Positions 45,370 to 57,332 of a DNA stretch of 64,000 nucleotides are shown one piece after another (position 1 is the stretch's first letter; each line of letters starts with the position of its first letter). The DNA lies in assembly GCA_036362985.1 (NCBI GenBank), contig JAYGXS010000005.1, positions 53,987,331-54,051,330 of the forward strand, in the 5' to 3' direction. Source of the DNA: Ligula intestinalis. Its lineage: Eukaryota > Platyhelminthes > Cestoda > Diphyllobothriidea > Diphyllobothriidae. A model generated the notes under the pieces. The model made no database searches. It worked only from the letters and a program-made list of their open reading frames with translations, and was not told the origin of the DNA. A program made the position numbers and the translations under genes.

Positions 45370-47870
45370 CCAACGTATACAGGTTTACATGAATTTATGA
45401 AGATTGCCGATCTAGTAGTGGAACAATGTACGTCCCGCTTCTTCCCTGGAGTGCACTAGGGGCCCGCGCCGATAGGTTTCTCCCGCGGTGTATAGACTAC
45501 TTCCATGTAGCGCAAGGTCCGATTTGTTCGTGCCCGAATAAGTACTGGGAAAGATAATTTGAGGTCCAGAGCGTGACCACTGTCTGGCAAATGTTTTGTA
45601 AAGCAGGACCATGGTACTTTGTTTTTTTCTCCAAAAGCTATTAAGGGAAATGTTCAGCGGCTCTGGCCGCCATTTGCTTTTGCGTATGCCAAATTTTCTT
45701 GCAAGTGCACGTGAATTCGGAATTGACTGTTATGTAAATGTCGGCTGAAAAGAGGTGCTGTAAAGAGTTAGATCATATGGCTAATCTCGAACTGCCCTAG
45801 TAATCGCGGGCCTAGATTTAATCTATCTTTGATTCATGTTAATTTCCTTCTACTATTTTTCTTTCCATATCTTAAGTTTAATGACAACATTATTATTAAT
45901 ATTATTATTATTGACTTCGCAAAGTTTAACAATTACCTTGCTGTTATGTATTGATTCCGTGCAAATTCAAAGTGTTGTGTAATCCATTCGTTATCTATCT
46001 GATGCAAAGATGGGTAGTAGTTGAGCAGTTGTCTCAAATTTTTGTTGTTACAAATAAATCCTGCTATGTACTCTTACTTAAAATTTGCGCTGCAGAAAAA
46101 TATCTTAAGTTGGAGTGTATATGCACAATGCATGAGTGTTCCTTAGCGCTCTACGGTGCGCAATTTGTGCCTCAAACTTAAGAATGTCCAAAGAAACATT
46201 AATTTACGCTGAGGCGTCACGCTGCCTACAATAACGTCTATAGTTGCAAGAACTAAGGAGCGCGAAGCCGTATAAACGGTAAAACGGATAAATGTTGAGA
46301 CCATGAATGCGGACAAGCCTCTCTGACCGAGTCATTTCTTCAGCAGGTTTGGCGAATTGTAAAATAATTTTACACCAATCATTTCCGGTGGCGTTACCTT
46401 TGAAACCACGTGCATAATGCTGGCTCACATCTAAATTGCCGTATGCCTAACTGGCGTATTGTTAACCAAACTGTGTCTATCTTAGTAAGGGTGTTGCGTT
46501 AGTTTTGCAAACCACCGAAGATCGGCGAACGTTCTTATTATTTTCGTATTCCGCCTAGCCTTCCCAGATATAAGGCACATTTTCCCAAACACAAGTAAGA
46601 GAATTGTAGGCCTGTGTTACACAAGGTGTTTACGATGCTGTCGTGACTATGCATAGGCCAGGTGAGGCCTAACAAAAGCGTACAGACTACTGCACAAAAA
46701 GAAGCGGAGCAAGTTTGCAACTATTGACAGTTTTTCTGAAAATATTTTAAGTTTCTACTTTTTACAATACCATAAGCATTAAATGGGGTTTTCACAAATC
46801 AGGTTACTTCAGAATAAGTGTTACTATAGCGGACCACTCAATAGTTCAAGGCCAATTTCTGGATTTAAGAGTAGTCGAAGTTTTTTTTCTAAATGCCCCT
46901 TAAATGATTGCTTTATTTCAAGCCTATAGTTTTTTTTAAAATCTCATATGCAAACCCTTGCGCAAAAGCGTTAACTTAGCCGATGCTCACGCTAAGTGCC
47001 CTTTCGTTGTGGCATGATTATCTGTCAGGCTATCAGTATATTACTAGTCACTAGTACTTAGTACTTATCCAAATCCGTCTTTGTTCTGTTTTTTTTTTGA
47101 AATCGTTTTTATGTTCAAAGGGGTTTAAGGTCGTTCTCGTTTCACAGAGTATTTCCCTGTTATGCTTATCATTCGTTATTTGCGCATTCGTGCTTCGTCA
47201 TTAGTATTTTTGAAAAATAAGCAGCCTATTCTTGTCAAAGGTCTGAAATTTTATTTTATTGATTGAGGGTAATGCACACACCGGTAGCCAATAAAATCAG
47301 AAAGGTAAGCGTCGCTCAGTTTGAAATCGGTCGATAACTTACCAATGCTTCATTGTTCCTTCAAAGTAAATAGTCTACTGATTTATCGCGAAAGCATTGG
47401 AGGCAGCTGTTTTTGTACACCTCGTACGCACGTGACCCTGACTTTGAGAGCCGTTTAATGCTCATTAAGAATCTTTTTTAGCACCGAACAATGCAGCGAA
47501 GCCTTCCTTGCTATGTGGGTGATATTGAAGTGGTGCGGGCTTTTAACTGGTGTTACACACCTTTCACGATCGAAAGAAAGATGTTCACTTTTGCGAACAC
47601 GTTTTTCCCGTTTACACCTGCGCGCGTGTAGAAAAGATACTCGGCCACCGGCGAAGCTAACTTTGCCAGCTTGCCTCTAGGCAAAGGAATTCCACAGCTG
47701 TTCATGCGCCTCTGGGGTTAACTCAACTGTCTATTCACTAATACGCCATTTACTGCAGGCTGCGGCTTGTGCCTCAAAGCGCGCAGTCTTTTTGAGTGTT
47801 TAACTAGGAGGGATTACAATTATTTCCCTTTCCCCGTTTCTCATGTTTGAACCTTTTTTCTCTGGGCGGG
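45370..47870. other. Intron sequence without recognised features
   Basis: Short ATT-rich run at 45890-45912. No exon, RNA gene or matched element. Confidence 0.4.
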
Positions 47871-47879
47871 AATTTGTCC

Positions 47880-48215
47880 CAATTGGGTCAACTGAATTAA
47901 GCAACTCTGCAAAACCCTCCTTAGGTGAGTCTAGTAGCCATTCAGGTAGATTCTAGATGATTGCTTAGGAAGTCCCACCAGCTTGCTTTTCTGTAATGGC
48001 GGATTCTTTACGAGCAGTAGGTTGAGCGGATTAATCGACCCAAGTGGGATTAAATTCACAGCGCACGCTGGGCCTCGTAGCTGAGTGGTAGAGTGTTGGC
48101 TGCGCAAAAGCCTTCCCTGCTGTGTGGGTTCGAATCCCACTGGAATTACGAACTTTTCAAAATTTAGTCAACCGAATTAAGCAAATACGCCAAATCCTCC
48201 TAAGAAATAAAGATT
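47880..48215 (+). repeat. SINE-A tRNA-related repeat, best copy
   Basis: Order: tail (CAATTGGGTCAACTGAATTA, GCAAAACCCTCCTTAGG), body (ATGATTGCTTAGGAAGTCCC, TAATGGCGGATTCTTTACGA, GACCCAAGTGGGATTAAATT), tRNA-like head 48070-48149 (CTCGTAGCTGAGTGGTAGAG, GTGTGGGTTCGAATCCCAC), then the tail again (AGTCAACCGAATTAAGCAAA). The same tail on both sides makes terminal direct repeats of about 45-50 bases. A and B boxes are near-perfect, but acceptor ends pair badly, so it is tRNA-derived and not a tRNA gene. Confidence 0.75.
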
Positions 48216-48680
48216 TATGAGGACAGAGTCCGGTTTTTTTAATCGAGCTGACAAAAATGCTGTATGACCCCTTCTTTAGAATGCATTTATATATGCCCAT
48301 CCTTTCTTCGTAACTAGGCACTCCATTTTCATTGATATCTACGTTCCTTTGTGAAGCATCTCGGACCACAGCGTCTCACCTCCGATTTTTCAATGGTTGT
48401 TTCCTATTTTCTTACTGTATAACTTTTTAGGCCATATTTCTATTAAGTTTTATTTTTAGTAATATATCTGTATGCAGAAGGACGTTACAGACAAAAACAA
48501 CGAGAGTAAGATTGCGATTTCGGGCTCATTGTCCGTCGTCAGCTACTCATACACAACTCAAGTGTTGCCACAGGAACTGATGCCACACTCGACGTTAGAA
48601 CCCGTGGAATTGTCAGTTTGAAGTCCAAAGCTTTAACCCGGGCGTCACGGGCTCGCTGTTTTGTCGGTTTTTGATCGAAA

Positions 48681-48998
48681 ATATACAGTGGTACATAGGC
48701 GTAAACCGATCAGTTAGAGGACACACTCGTCCGTCCATAGTGCCTTTGGAGCTCTCACTGGAACCGACGCCGCAAGGTGGCTAATGATATAGGCTGAAGT
48801 ACATTACCGAAGGACATTGCCCAACATTTCAGTTAGGGTGCGTAGGTGACCATGGTTAATCGGCCAGAAATGGCCACCATAGTCACTTTCCGTCCATATT
48901 ATTAGCTGTGTTGCGGCGTAGGCTCGGGTGTGAGCTCCAAAAGCACCATGGAGGGACGAGTGTGTCCTCGAACTACGTTCGCCTATCTGCTACTATAT
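48681..48998. mobile_element. ~320 bp inverted-repeat element
   Basis: The left arm 48681-48776 (GTTAGAGGACACACTCGTCC, TTTGGAGCTCTCACT, CGACGCCGCAA) is mirrored at 48909-48998 (GTTGCGGCGTAGGCTCG, GTGAGCTCCAAAAGCACC, GGACGAGTGTGTCCTCGAAC). The 130-base centre includes GGTGACCATGGTTAATCGG and CCAGAAATGGCCACC, which recalls the SINE-B body. No coding capacity. A single arm recurs at 32626. Confidence 0.75.
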
Positions 48999-49384
48999 TT
49001 GTATGTATAAAGGAAACAGAGGAACGTGTACCTGGGTTTTTTCTTGAATATACACGAAGAGCAATAGTCAGGTATCAATTAAAATGCGTATATGATAGAT
49101 GAATGTCAAACGTTTTAGTAAGCTAGTGTACTAATAACCTTCATAAAGTTGAATAGCGACTTCTGTCTCTGTGTGTGTGATAGTTTACGAATAGAAGTGA
49201 CCTTTCAAATCCTTTCCCTACGGAACTTTTATGTGATGGCAGGAGATACAGGAGGTGGTTTTAGGAGGAGGGTTCGAGTAAACGTGCAGAATGCCCGAGA
49301 TGGCATTCATTCAATCTTTTCGTTAAGTCCTTGTGGACTGACTGACGATAGACTATCGCGTTATCGTAAATATTTATTTGCTTA

Positions 49385-49695
49385 ATGCAGTTGACGTACT
49401 TGTGACACATTCGCGATTTTAGTGGGTGTCGAACCCACACAACAGGGAATGCTTTCGCGCAGTCAACACTCTACCACTGAGCTACAAGGCTCACCGTGCT
49501 CCGTGAATTTAATCCCACTTGGTCGATTTATCCGTCCAACCTACTGATCGTAAAGAATCCATCGTTAGGGAAAGGCAAGCTAACTGCCCAGGCGGGAGTT
49601 CATAAGTGATCTGAATCTGAATGAATACTTGACTCACTCAATTATTAGGAGGGTTTTGCAGATTTGCTTAATTCAGTTGACCCAATTGTGGAAAA
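49385..49695 (-). repeat. SINE-A tRNA-related repeat
   Basis: Minus strand repeats the plan of the 47880 copy: tail (CAATTGGGTCAACTGAATTA), body (GACCAAGTGGGATTAAATTC), tRNA-like head 49412-49492 (TTGTAGCTCAGTGGTAGAGT, TGTGGGTTCGACACCCACT), tail. It lies 1.2 kb from that copy in opposite orientation. Confidence 0.75.
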
Positions 49696-50282
49696 TTCGC
49701 TGATTTGGGCCAGAACAGGTGGTTGCTGTCAGCTTCTTACTCCAGTTTTTCTTCTTGAATTTACCCTGAAGCCGTAGGCCAGTTATTCTCACTAAGGTGG
49801 AAAAAACCTGTAAATAATTATAAAAGCACTCACTGATCGGTTTTGGCAAGTGATCTCTGTGTGTGGGACTCTTCTGCTTTGGGTTTGATGACTTCGTGAC
49901 TGTAGCACGTAAACCTAGTCAACGTTTCCCAAACTGGCATCCTCCATAAAATTGGCATTAAGAACCCTTTCCGTGGGAAGAAAACGGCGTGAGCTGTCAT
50001 AATTTGAACGACTGACTAACAGAAAAACTTGTGAATCCTTACAGTTGTTATCGCTTAATTACCGGGGCGTTGCGATTTCTCAGTAGTGGTTATGGCACCT
50101 GGCTTCGTAAACAGTATTCTTTTGCGCTCACAGTGTCTATTGGTAGAAAGCATATATGTTTATCTCATGGCCTCGCCAAATGTCTTAATACGAGCCCTAG
50201 TACTCTTTATTTGTCCTAGTCCTCATCATTGAAATCTAAATCTCCCTGTCTTCATGTGTACTAACAAAGTCCCATTCTTTTA

Positions 50283-50288
50283 GAGAGC

Positions 50289-50320
<32 letters not shown>

Positions 50321-50321
50321 G
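50283..50321. repeat. GA dinucleotide microsatellite
   Basis: About 39 bases of GA units with a few AAA interruptions. Confidence 0.9.
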
Positions 50322-50509
50322 CTGTATTTTGAAGGTAATATCCAAAATTTTCACCAAAAATGGCTCCATTCACGGAGAGCAGGGTTAAGGTAAGGTAAAG
50401 GATCATAGTAAAAGGTCACAGAATATTTAAATTTAAAGGTCTGCACGATATCCTGGTGACAGGTCGGCTTTCTACTTATCTATTTATGTTTCGTCACACG
50501 GGAGGTAGC

Positions 50510-51420
50510 GTGCTAGGAAGGGGAGTACAGAATGCTTATATGCCGATGCATGGCATGACGGAAGCTTCGGCGCATAGTACGGAGAGACTTCACTGCTATT
50601 AGTTCAGAGTGGAGAGGGTAAGCGACCTCAGTAAGGATGCAGTCAGCAAACTGCTTGACCGTTTTAACGTGTAGCTGTATTATAATGTCAGTTAAAAAGG
50701 TAGAGGAAACACCTAGAGCTGAAGAGAGCATTTGGAGGATACGTTTAATAATGACCAGGTATTTTTTTAAGTAAAGCTGGCAAAATGAGTGGACAGCAGT
50801 AAAGAATGAGTAAGAGAATACAGGCATCTATAAATCACCAGATTAGGGCTTGCGGTGTGCGATATGAACTAAAGCGACGGACATAATATAAAAGTTAACG
50901 GGTTTTAATGAATAGGTCCTCTATATGAAGAGTAATTGAGAGGTTAGACGCCAGAGTAACACGAAGGTACCGGACAGAGGATACCTCGTTTGGAAGAATT
51001 TCAATGGTTTCAGGACTAAGAGAGGGTCACAGCCGAAAAATACACTGGACTGGCTTCCGCTCGTTAAGAAGAAGGCCATTTGATCACGACCACGTTGAGA
51101 CGTGGTCCAGGCCATCCTTCAGTACTTGGAGATGAATTTGATTTTGAGAGAATGGCCAACAACCATATCATCAGCATATTCAACAAAAAAACATTCGTGT
51201 GGCAATCTTAGGTCGTCAGTGTTGAGGGAGAAGAGATGAAGGTATAATATAGACCCTTGGAGAGCTCCACAGTTGTTGGGAAAGACCGTGGATTTTCGCT
51301 TTCCGCAGTGAATGAATTGAGTGCAGGAAGTGAAATAGTCCCCAAGCCAAAAGGCGGCCCAGCCGAGCGAGCCTCATGCAGAAGTTTTATCAAGACATAC
51401 AGTTGGACGAACTGCGGTGG
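50510..51420 (-). pseudogene. Non-LTR retrotransposon RT fragment, second type
   Basis: Minus strand near 51350-51130 reads WAAFWLGDYFTSCTQFIHCG, NNCGALQGSILYLHLFSLNT, DDLR and VEYADDMVVGHSL (catalytic YADD, about 51175). This is the block order of non-LTR reverse transcriptases of the CR1/Jockey kind. After stops it continues as FFGCDPLLV and a C-terminal part at 50827-50513 (LQMLSSALGVSSTFL, FADCILTEVAYPLHSEL). It differs from the RTE-like copy at 19 kb. Several frame breaks; dead. Confidence 0.8.
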
Positions 51421-51429
51421 GTTGTGAAT

Positions 51430-52466
51430 GGTGTTTTTATGGTAATCATCAAATAACTTGCGATTACGACTTCGGTTCTTTTTAGTCTTCGAGGATAGCG
51501 TTTGTGGGGGGGGGAGAATATGCGCCTCATATTGCGATTTTCGAAGCCCGGAATATGCCCTTATCTTTCTGCAGTTATCTAACCGTATTCGAACTTTTCG
51601 TATTAACTAGTCAAATCTGTATGATTCTGAGTAGTTTTAGCGTGAGCTTATTCAGCTACCATGAGTATATACGGATAGTAGCGGATATATACAGTCCGCA
51701 CATTCTATCGCCCCAGTAGAGTATTTCTTTGCAATACATCCATGGAGGTCAGTTGTTAAAGAGAAAAGCAGTCTAGAAATTCATTGAACTAAACTTGAAC
51801 ATCGATTATCTTTTCTTTGTTGTCAAAGAATTTGTTTTTCCTTCTCACCAACGTTGACCCATAGATCAATCTAGCTATTTCGGATTGGCTTTGTGCGACT
51901 CCCTGAACTCAAATTAGCTTAGCGGTATTCCTACGCCTAAACGAAATTCTTAACCCTTAACAATAGTTCCTTACCTCCAAACTAAAACTCTGATTTTCTA
52001 TATTACATTCACGGATGGGGACTCTAATATAACCTCACCCCATAGTCGCCAAACAAACGTATGATATTCGATGCGGAATCCGTTTTTCACACGAATAAGC
52101 AAAAAATCTGAGGTTTTTACATGAGATTATTGTATACTACTTAGAAAAAATGCCGATAGTAGTTATATAAACTTAACTTGATACGTGACGGTTTAGAATT
52201 TAAACTCGGATCGGTGCCAAATCCAAGTTCGACCAAACCTGGCGTGATCTGTGGGCAATTCTCCACAAAGCGCGAATCGGGACCTATTTTGTTGCACGCT
52301 GAAGTAACTTTGACTCTTGCGACTTAATTCTTGCATGTGCATTTTTATCAGAAAACTGCTTCAGCCAAATGTATTTCTTCTACGTGTTAAATGGTCGGCT
52401 TTTGTTAACTATTATGTTAGGGGGGGATATTCCCATTGTATAATTCCGCTTTTGTCTGTCTTCCAG
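51430..52466. other. Intron sequence before exon 52467
   Basis: Ends with a good acceptor (CTTTTGTCTGTCTTCCAG). A 10-base G run lies at about 51505-51515. Nothing else recognised. Confidence 0.5.
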
Positions 52467-52583
52467 GACATTGGCAGAAAACCTGACCTGGCTTTCTCTT
52501 TTTCCCGTTGAGAGTGGCGTTTATGGCCAACTGAAAACCCAGACAAATCAATGGATAGATGAAATAAACAAGAAATATCAGGC
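52467..52583 (+). CDS. Host gene exon: polar helical segment
   Basis: Acceptor GTCTGTCTTCCAG and donor GTAAGT at 52584. Its first base completes the codon left open at 43649 (AC plus G). The peptide TLAENLTWLSLFPVESGVYG and QLKTQTNQWIDEINKKYQ is mixed helical and ends two bases into a codon. Phase fits both neighbours. By order, it lies between the Leu/Glu helix and the RKNGLVIHLTSFQASRTKM segment, as expected for the family. Confidence 0.75.
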
Positions 52584-55020
52584 GTAAGTGAAATTGTGCT
52601 GTCTAATTAATTTGCCAGTGTTTCTCATATTAGAAATGTACGCATTTATCCAAAACACCAAACTCTGAAGGTACTTCTGTTAAACTCTCGTTTTATAGTC
52701 AGCGTAAGCGTTAGAATATGCTAGAGTTTAAAATAGTCCAATATATATATTTTCGTTTTTTTTCCAACTTTTTCTCACATCTTTGCATAAAATTTGGCAG
52801 TCTAAAAATTCGATATTTTCCATTTTTTGAAGTGCTTGATCAAAATGGCCGAGGAACCTTAGGCAAAGGCTATTTCGCACATGCTTTTTGCGATAAATAT
52901 CTAGGCATGTATGCCACGCCAGTACGGATAAGTTCACACACGATCCACGTATATTCTATGTGGCAAGTCTAAGGCTATGAACAAGATTGCAATATTGAAG
53001 TCCCAGTTTTGTGTTGCAGTTTATTAACCTTCATAAACGTGAATCGGGTCCTATAAAATTGAATTTGTCGAATAGCTATCCGTTTGGTCTTTCACAGTAC
53101 ACCGGCCTCCTCTTCAAATCTTTCTGCTCGGCGCTGGGTTGTATTAACAGCTTTGTAATGACATTTACGTAAGTTGTTACAAGTTAGTAACGCTGGTAAC
53201 TCAACTGAAAACGGCTGATGCCTTCACCTTCAACCCAGCAGTCAAACCGATGGATTTGAACTCAGTCCAATCTAAGCTAATTGTAACTTGTGCACTATAG
53301 TTTAATGTTTCTCCGCTTGACGTCTGCTCCAGCGATCGTTGCTTATCTAATTGTTTTAGACTGGAAGGCATAAACAGACGCCCAGGGCAAACTGCGACTG
53401 TGCATTTTTTATCGGGTTCATGTTAGTAAAAAGTAATTTATTCGTAAGGTTTGCAGGCCCTTTGGATATCAATACACGTCTGATATGTTTATAATACTGC
53501 CTTTCCTGGTCATTACGATGCACAGAACCTTTTAGAAGGCTTTGTTGTTCGAATAGATCCAAAATTCCGATGACTGTCTGGTGCTTGTCTGACTATTCCT
53601 TGCATGCCGTCATTTTTTATGGTATGCCGTCTTATCTACTCTTCTGGGACATTTTATACATGCACTGAGATCAATCCTTTAATTAAAGCATGATCCTCAG
53701 GTGAAGTATTTTGGAACAATATCAACTGTCCTTAAATGAATTGAAGTCAATGGTACGAGCGCATAGACTAGAGAAACACGTTCAGGGTATCCGGACTACC
53801 AGTTTGTGTATATTGGACCTACCTAATGAGAAAGAAACCACTTCTATATTACATGCAGTGCCTTTGATGTAGTATACTATGGCCGGCCGAAGAAATCTGT
53901 CTCTCCAGGTATGCATGAACCACAATTAGTAAAAATAGAGCAACACCTCCAGGATCGAGCCTGACGTTTTGTTTAGGAAAAGTAGATATCACTCGAGCCG
54001 ATGCACTATGATGACTCATGCATAAATGCACATATCTATTTGGATATCCCGTATGTAACTTTCCTGAATGAATTGACGAGGCGCCATATAACAATGGCAC
54101 ATTCATGGAAATGCAACGAAAGCATCCACTCCTTAAGCATGCGAATGCGCCCGCCGGAACGATTTATAGCCCTATGCATGCTTATGAAACAAAATAATAT
54201 TTCCAAAAAAGCCTTATCAGGAACGGAAGTTGATGAAGGAATGTGTATTCGCTCTTGGTGGAAATCAGGCAATCTACTCTGTCCCGCCTATTACCCTCCA
54301 CCACCCCCCCGCCTCCCGCGTTCGTGTCCTTCAGGTTTTCTGGGCACGTGCGTTCCGGCATAGCTTCTGGCGAGTCATAAATAATACCGCGCCATCTCCC
54401 ATCTCCTACCAGCGCCCCGCCCCGCCCCACTTATCTTTCCTGCCTGCCTGTGGGCCTTTGACGAACGCCGGTACGCCTTATTTATGGCCTTCTGATCTCC
54501 AGCGGTGAGAGAGCACATTGAGAACCACCTCAACGTTCGCCATTTGGCTCCTGCTGCTGCTGTTTTCACTAAAACTGCGTTTTTAGCTGGCGCCTGTGCA
54601 ATCTATCCTATTTGGATATCTTCTGCTTAAGAAACCAGGGGGTGGGGGTGTTTTCTGACGCCTCTGCCCTGCTCAAACCCAACACGCTCGCTAGGCCCTG
54701 CCTCATCCTCCTCTCTCTCTCTCTGGCTCTTCCTCGCGGAGCCATGCTTCAAAGCGAACAGCCAGACAAAGGCACTTTTTTCCGACAAACCAGTCGGAAC
54801 TGCAAAATTCCATAATATTTCCTGGACAACAGTCACATTCACCTTTGAAATAGGAAGAAGAACAAACATGGGGAAGAACAATCGCTTATGCGGCCACCTA
54901 AATACACACAGACATACACGTTTAAAAAACCAGTTTGGTTTTACTCACATGTACCTTTAACACTGCCGGGGAGACTGGACCGCTGCTACTGTTTTGTTGA
55001 TAGGTTGACCAGAAATGTGT
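52584..55020. other. Intron sequence without recognised features
   Basis: Includes pyrimidine-rich sequence at 54290-54440 and a CT run at 54711-54725. Open frames near 54000-54500 have no domains. Confidence 0.4.
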
Positions 55021-55023
55021 TCG

Positions 55024-55435
55024 TAACGGTTCAATGTAGGTTGCCAAAGTGCACGCGAAAACGCTATGGTAATAAACATTAAATGAGTGGGGCATATCAG
55101 GAGAAAGAAAAAAGAATTTGAAAAGAAAACCGTATTGAAGTAGAAAATAACAGGAATAAATATCTGAATGGCCAAATCCCAGATTAGTTGCGCGCGATAA
55201 TTAAAATGACCTAATAGTGCCCTATCAGACACAATCGTCGACTCTATATCATCTCTATGCCATTTCTTTTAATTTTGTATAAAGATTACATAGATATGAT
55301 ATAGAGACTATATAGACTTGATATGGAGTCCACGGTTGTATCCAATTGGACACTGTTGGGCCATTTTAATTATCGCGAGCGCAATTAATCAGTTACTTAA
55401 ATAGGCTGTTTGGCATCTTAAATTGAACACTTACC
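55024..55435. mobile_element. FB foldback element, full copy
   Basis: Outer arms ACGGTTCAATGTAGGTTGCC and, mirrored, ATCTTAAATTGAACACTTAC. Inner arms CGCGCGATAATTAAAATGAC and GGCCATTTTAATTATCGCGA, with ATCGTCGACTCTATATCA near the left and TTGATATGGAGTCCACGGTT near the right. The centre repeats TATAGAGAC-type words. Same plan as 25151-25585 in the opposite orientation. Confidence 0.85.
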
Positions 55436-55519
55436 CATGTTGAGGCAAAGGTTCGCATCCCAGGTACGTACATAGATTGAGAAGAATTAGTTTCGGTCAC
55501 CGGAATCGTAGTTTAATTG

Positions 55520-55560
55520 GCCTGAGCTTTCGAACTCTTGCGGGAGTCTATCATCAGAGA
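55520..55560 (-). ncRNA. Hammerhead-like motif, P4
   Basis: Minus strand: TCTGATGA core, a T, helix II around ACTC/GAGT, GAAA, GCTC, AGG. Core bases are intact. Helix III is only the self-complementary AGCT, as in minimal hammerheads thought to act best as dimers. Confidence 0.6.
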
Positions 55561-55567
55561 TAAAAAC

Positions 55568-55700
55568 GTCAATGAAAGCAAGAAACATTTATAGTGGGAA
55601 GGGACCAATTAACCGTCAACAAGAGCAAGCAACATTTACAGGGGGAAGGGGTCAGTTAAACATCAACGAAAGCAAGCAACATTTATAGGGGGAAGGGGTC
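55568..55700 (+). repeat. Three 47-base tandem units
   Basis: Each unit contains AGCAAGCAACATTTATAG (first unit AGCAAGAAACATTTATAG) and ends ATTAACC or GTTAAAC. They lie in the P4 3' region; a weaker pair occurs in the 39.4 kb copy. Confidence 0.75.
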
Positions 55701-55994
55701 GATTAACCGTGATAGGGGCGGGGAGGGGGGAGAAGGGAGAGAGGGATAGTACTACTAGTGCCGTGAGTCTGGAAATGCCTGCGCAGGGCAACATATGCGG
55801 GCGCCACCTCGATGCATCGGCTAACTGAGTTGTCATTTGACGCCCAGGTTTCAATAAGTTCTCGGCCCGTCTTGCTGCATGCGTGGGCAGTTATCCTCGC
55901 AGCTGCGAAGTTGAAATCAAGGCCGGTCTCGTAGGTGTGGGCGGCCACTTGCGATACTGCGAAAAGCCAATTTGTGTTCGTGTATGCGCGGCCC

Positions 55995-57008
55995 CAGCAT
56001 GCGTCCAGTCTGTCCCGTGTAATTTACAGGACAATTTAGACATGGTATGCGTTACACTACGTCCGACTGCTCACTGGGATTTAATCGATCCTTGATACTC
56101 ATGACTAATAAAACTATGATTTCGGTGACCGAAGCTACTTCTTCTCAACTTACCCATGCGTTTGTTGTGTTAAATTTAATAGAGCAGAAAAGGAAAGTGT
56201 TTGCTGAAAAGGTGGTGAACTTACTGCTGCATGGCTCGTTAAAGCCGATATGCTGATAAAACAAATGATAATTTTCCCCTTTCAGCGCTATCTCTGGTAA
56301 ACGCAAATAGTCTGATATGTGAATGAAATGACAATCGGGCAGGCAGTAGGAACTAGAACAATGTAAAAAAGGTTACTGCCACAGAGAGCTCCCATTACCG
56401 GTGCTTTCTCCCATTTTTTTCGCCCCCCAGTTGTCAACCTCTGGGCTGTTACAGTCATGTCTGCCAGTTTAGATACTACTGGCGATTTTGGTCCCTTTTT
56501 GCATATAGTATGTTCGTTGTCAGGCTCATTGGAGTCGAAATTTACACAGGGTACTTCCGAAAGCGTACCTATGCGATGCAGGTACAAGGAAATTAATTTA
56601 AAGAGGCTGTTGTGGGCGACGACTTTCCGGCTTACTGTTGTTTTGAAATATTGGAACCTATTACCTGGTCTTCGAATCATACTCTAATTTAATCGGCTTA
56701 CCTTCCTAGTCTAAATTTGTTCCGCTGGGTTAACTGAGAGGCTGTTTTGGTTTGTCAGAATCTGGACACGTAAGATTCGATACAACACACTTCTTTATTT
56801 GAGCATGGTTTCAAGGGAGCGATTTTAACGTCAAACAAGCAATCACATTCGGTTCAATGAGCATATAAGCGGCAAATCTTTTCAAGGATAAAGACCGTGA
56901 ATAATACTGCGGTCGCATAAGCAAGTTTTAAATTTTCCATGAATTTGGGGGTCGCACCCAGAAATGCACACTCCTCTGCTCATTTTCCTTTTGCGGCTTT
57001 CACTTTAG
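55995..57008. other. Intron sequence before exon 57009
   Basis: Ends in acceptor TTTTGCGGCTTTCACTTTAG. Nothing else recognised. Confidence 0.5.
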
Positions 57009-57084
57009 GCGCAAGAATGGCCTGGTTATTCACCTGACCTCATTCCAAGCCTCACGGACAAAAATGTCTGCAACTGATCTTGAG
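57009..57084 (+). CDS. Host gene exon: short basic segment
   Basis: Acceptor GCTTTCACTTTAG and donor GTACAA at 57085. The first base completes the codon left at 52583 (GC plus G). The 25 further codons read RKNGLVIHLTSFQASRTKM, SATDLE and end in phase 0. The pattern of a basic start, hydrophobic middle, then basic residues and a T-D-L end resembles the same place in the vertebrate relative I recall. The donor is weak but phase agrees on both sides. Confidence 0.7.
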
Positions 57085-57199
57085 GTACAATTTACACGCT
57101 TGTCCTGCTTTGCTCTCCTAATTTTACGAACACAACCTTCACCCATTTTGCCCCAGAGTGTTCATTTGAGTCTTTTTTTCTTAACACATGCTCCTCCAG

Positions 57200-57332
57200 A
57201 ATTTAACCGCTATTGGAGCGTCACTTGCTCAGAGGTTCTATCGTGCTCGAATCCTCCCTCGCCTTCACCTACTCAGTCGCACTCCGGAGGATTGGTGGGC
57301 TTGCAGAGGTCTTCACGAAGATGACTTTCCAG
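57200..57332 (+). CDS. Host gene exon: EDW/DD-containing segment
   Basis: Acceptor TGCTCCTCCAG and donor GTAAGG at 57333; phase 0 in, 1 out. It reads NLTAIGASLAQRFYRARILP, RLHLLSRTPEDWWACRGLHE, DDFP. The order (aromatic helix, E-D-W/F-W, short turn, G-L with two Asp) matches the C-terminal domain of the uncharacterised membrane protein family. The preceding intron is 115 bases. Confidence 0.85.

Larger units (their letters stand above)
55480..55990 (-). pseudogene. P4 element endonuclease C-terminus and 3' end
   Basis: Minus strand AAHTYETGLDFNFAAARITA, SKTGRELIETWASNDNSVSR, APAYVALRRHF (55945-55770) is a PLE endonuclease C-terminus. It is followed by three 47-base tandem units (GAAAGCAAGCAACATTTATA, GGGGGAAGGGGTC) at 55568-55700 and a hammerhead-like motif at 55520-55560. 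The GIY-YIG start and reverse transcriptase are absent. Confidence 0.8.

Noticed and set aside
48070..48149. Functional tRNA genes at this and the other SINE-A heads
   Set aside because: A and B boxes are good, but acceptor stems and anticodon loops do not fold correctly and the units are repeated with SINE flanks.
51208..51393. 61-residue minus open frame MIKLLHEARSAG as a gene
   Set aside because: Out of frame with the reverse transcriptase blocks read in the same place.
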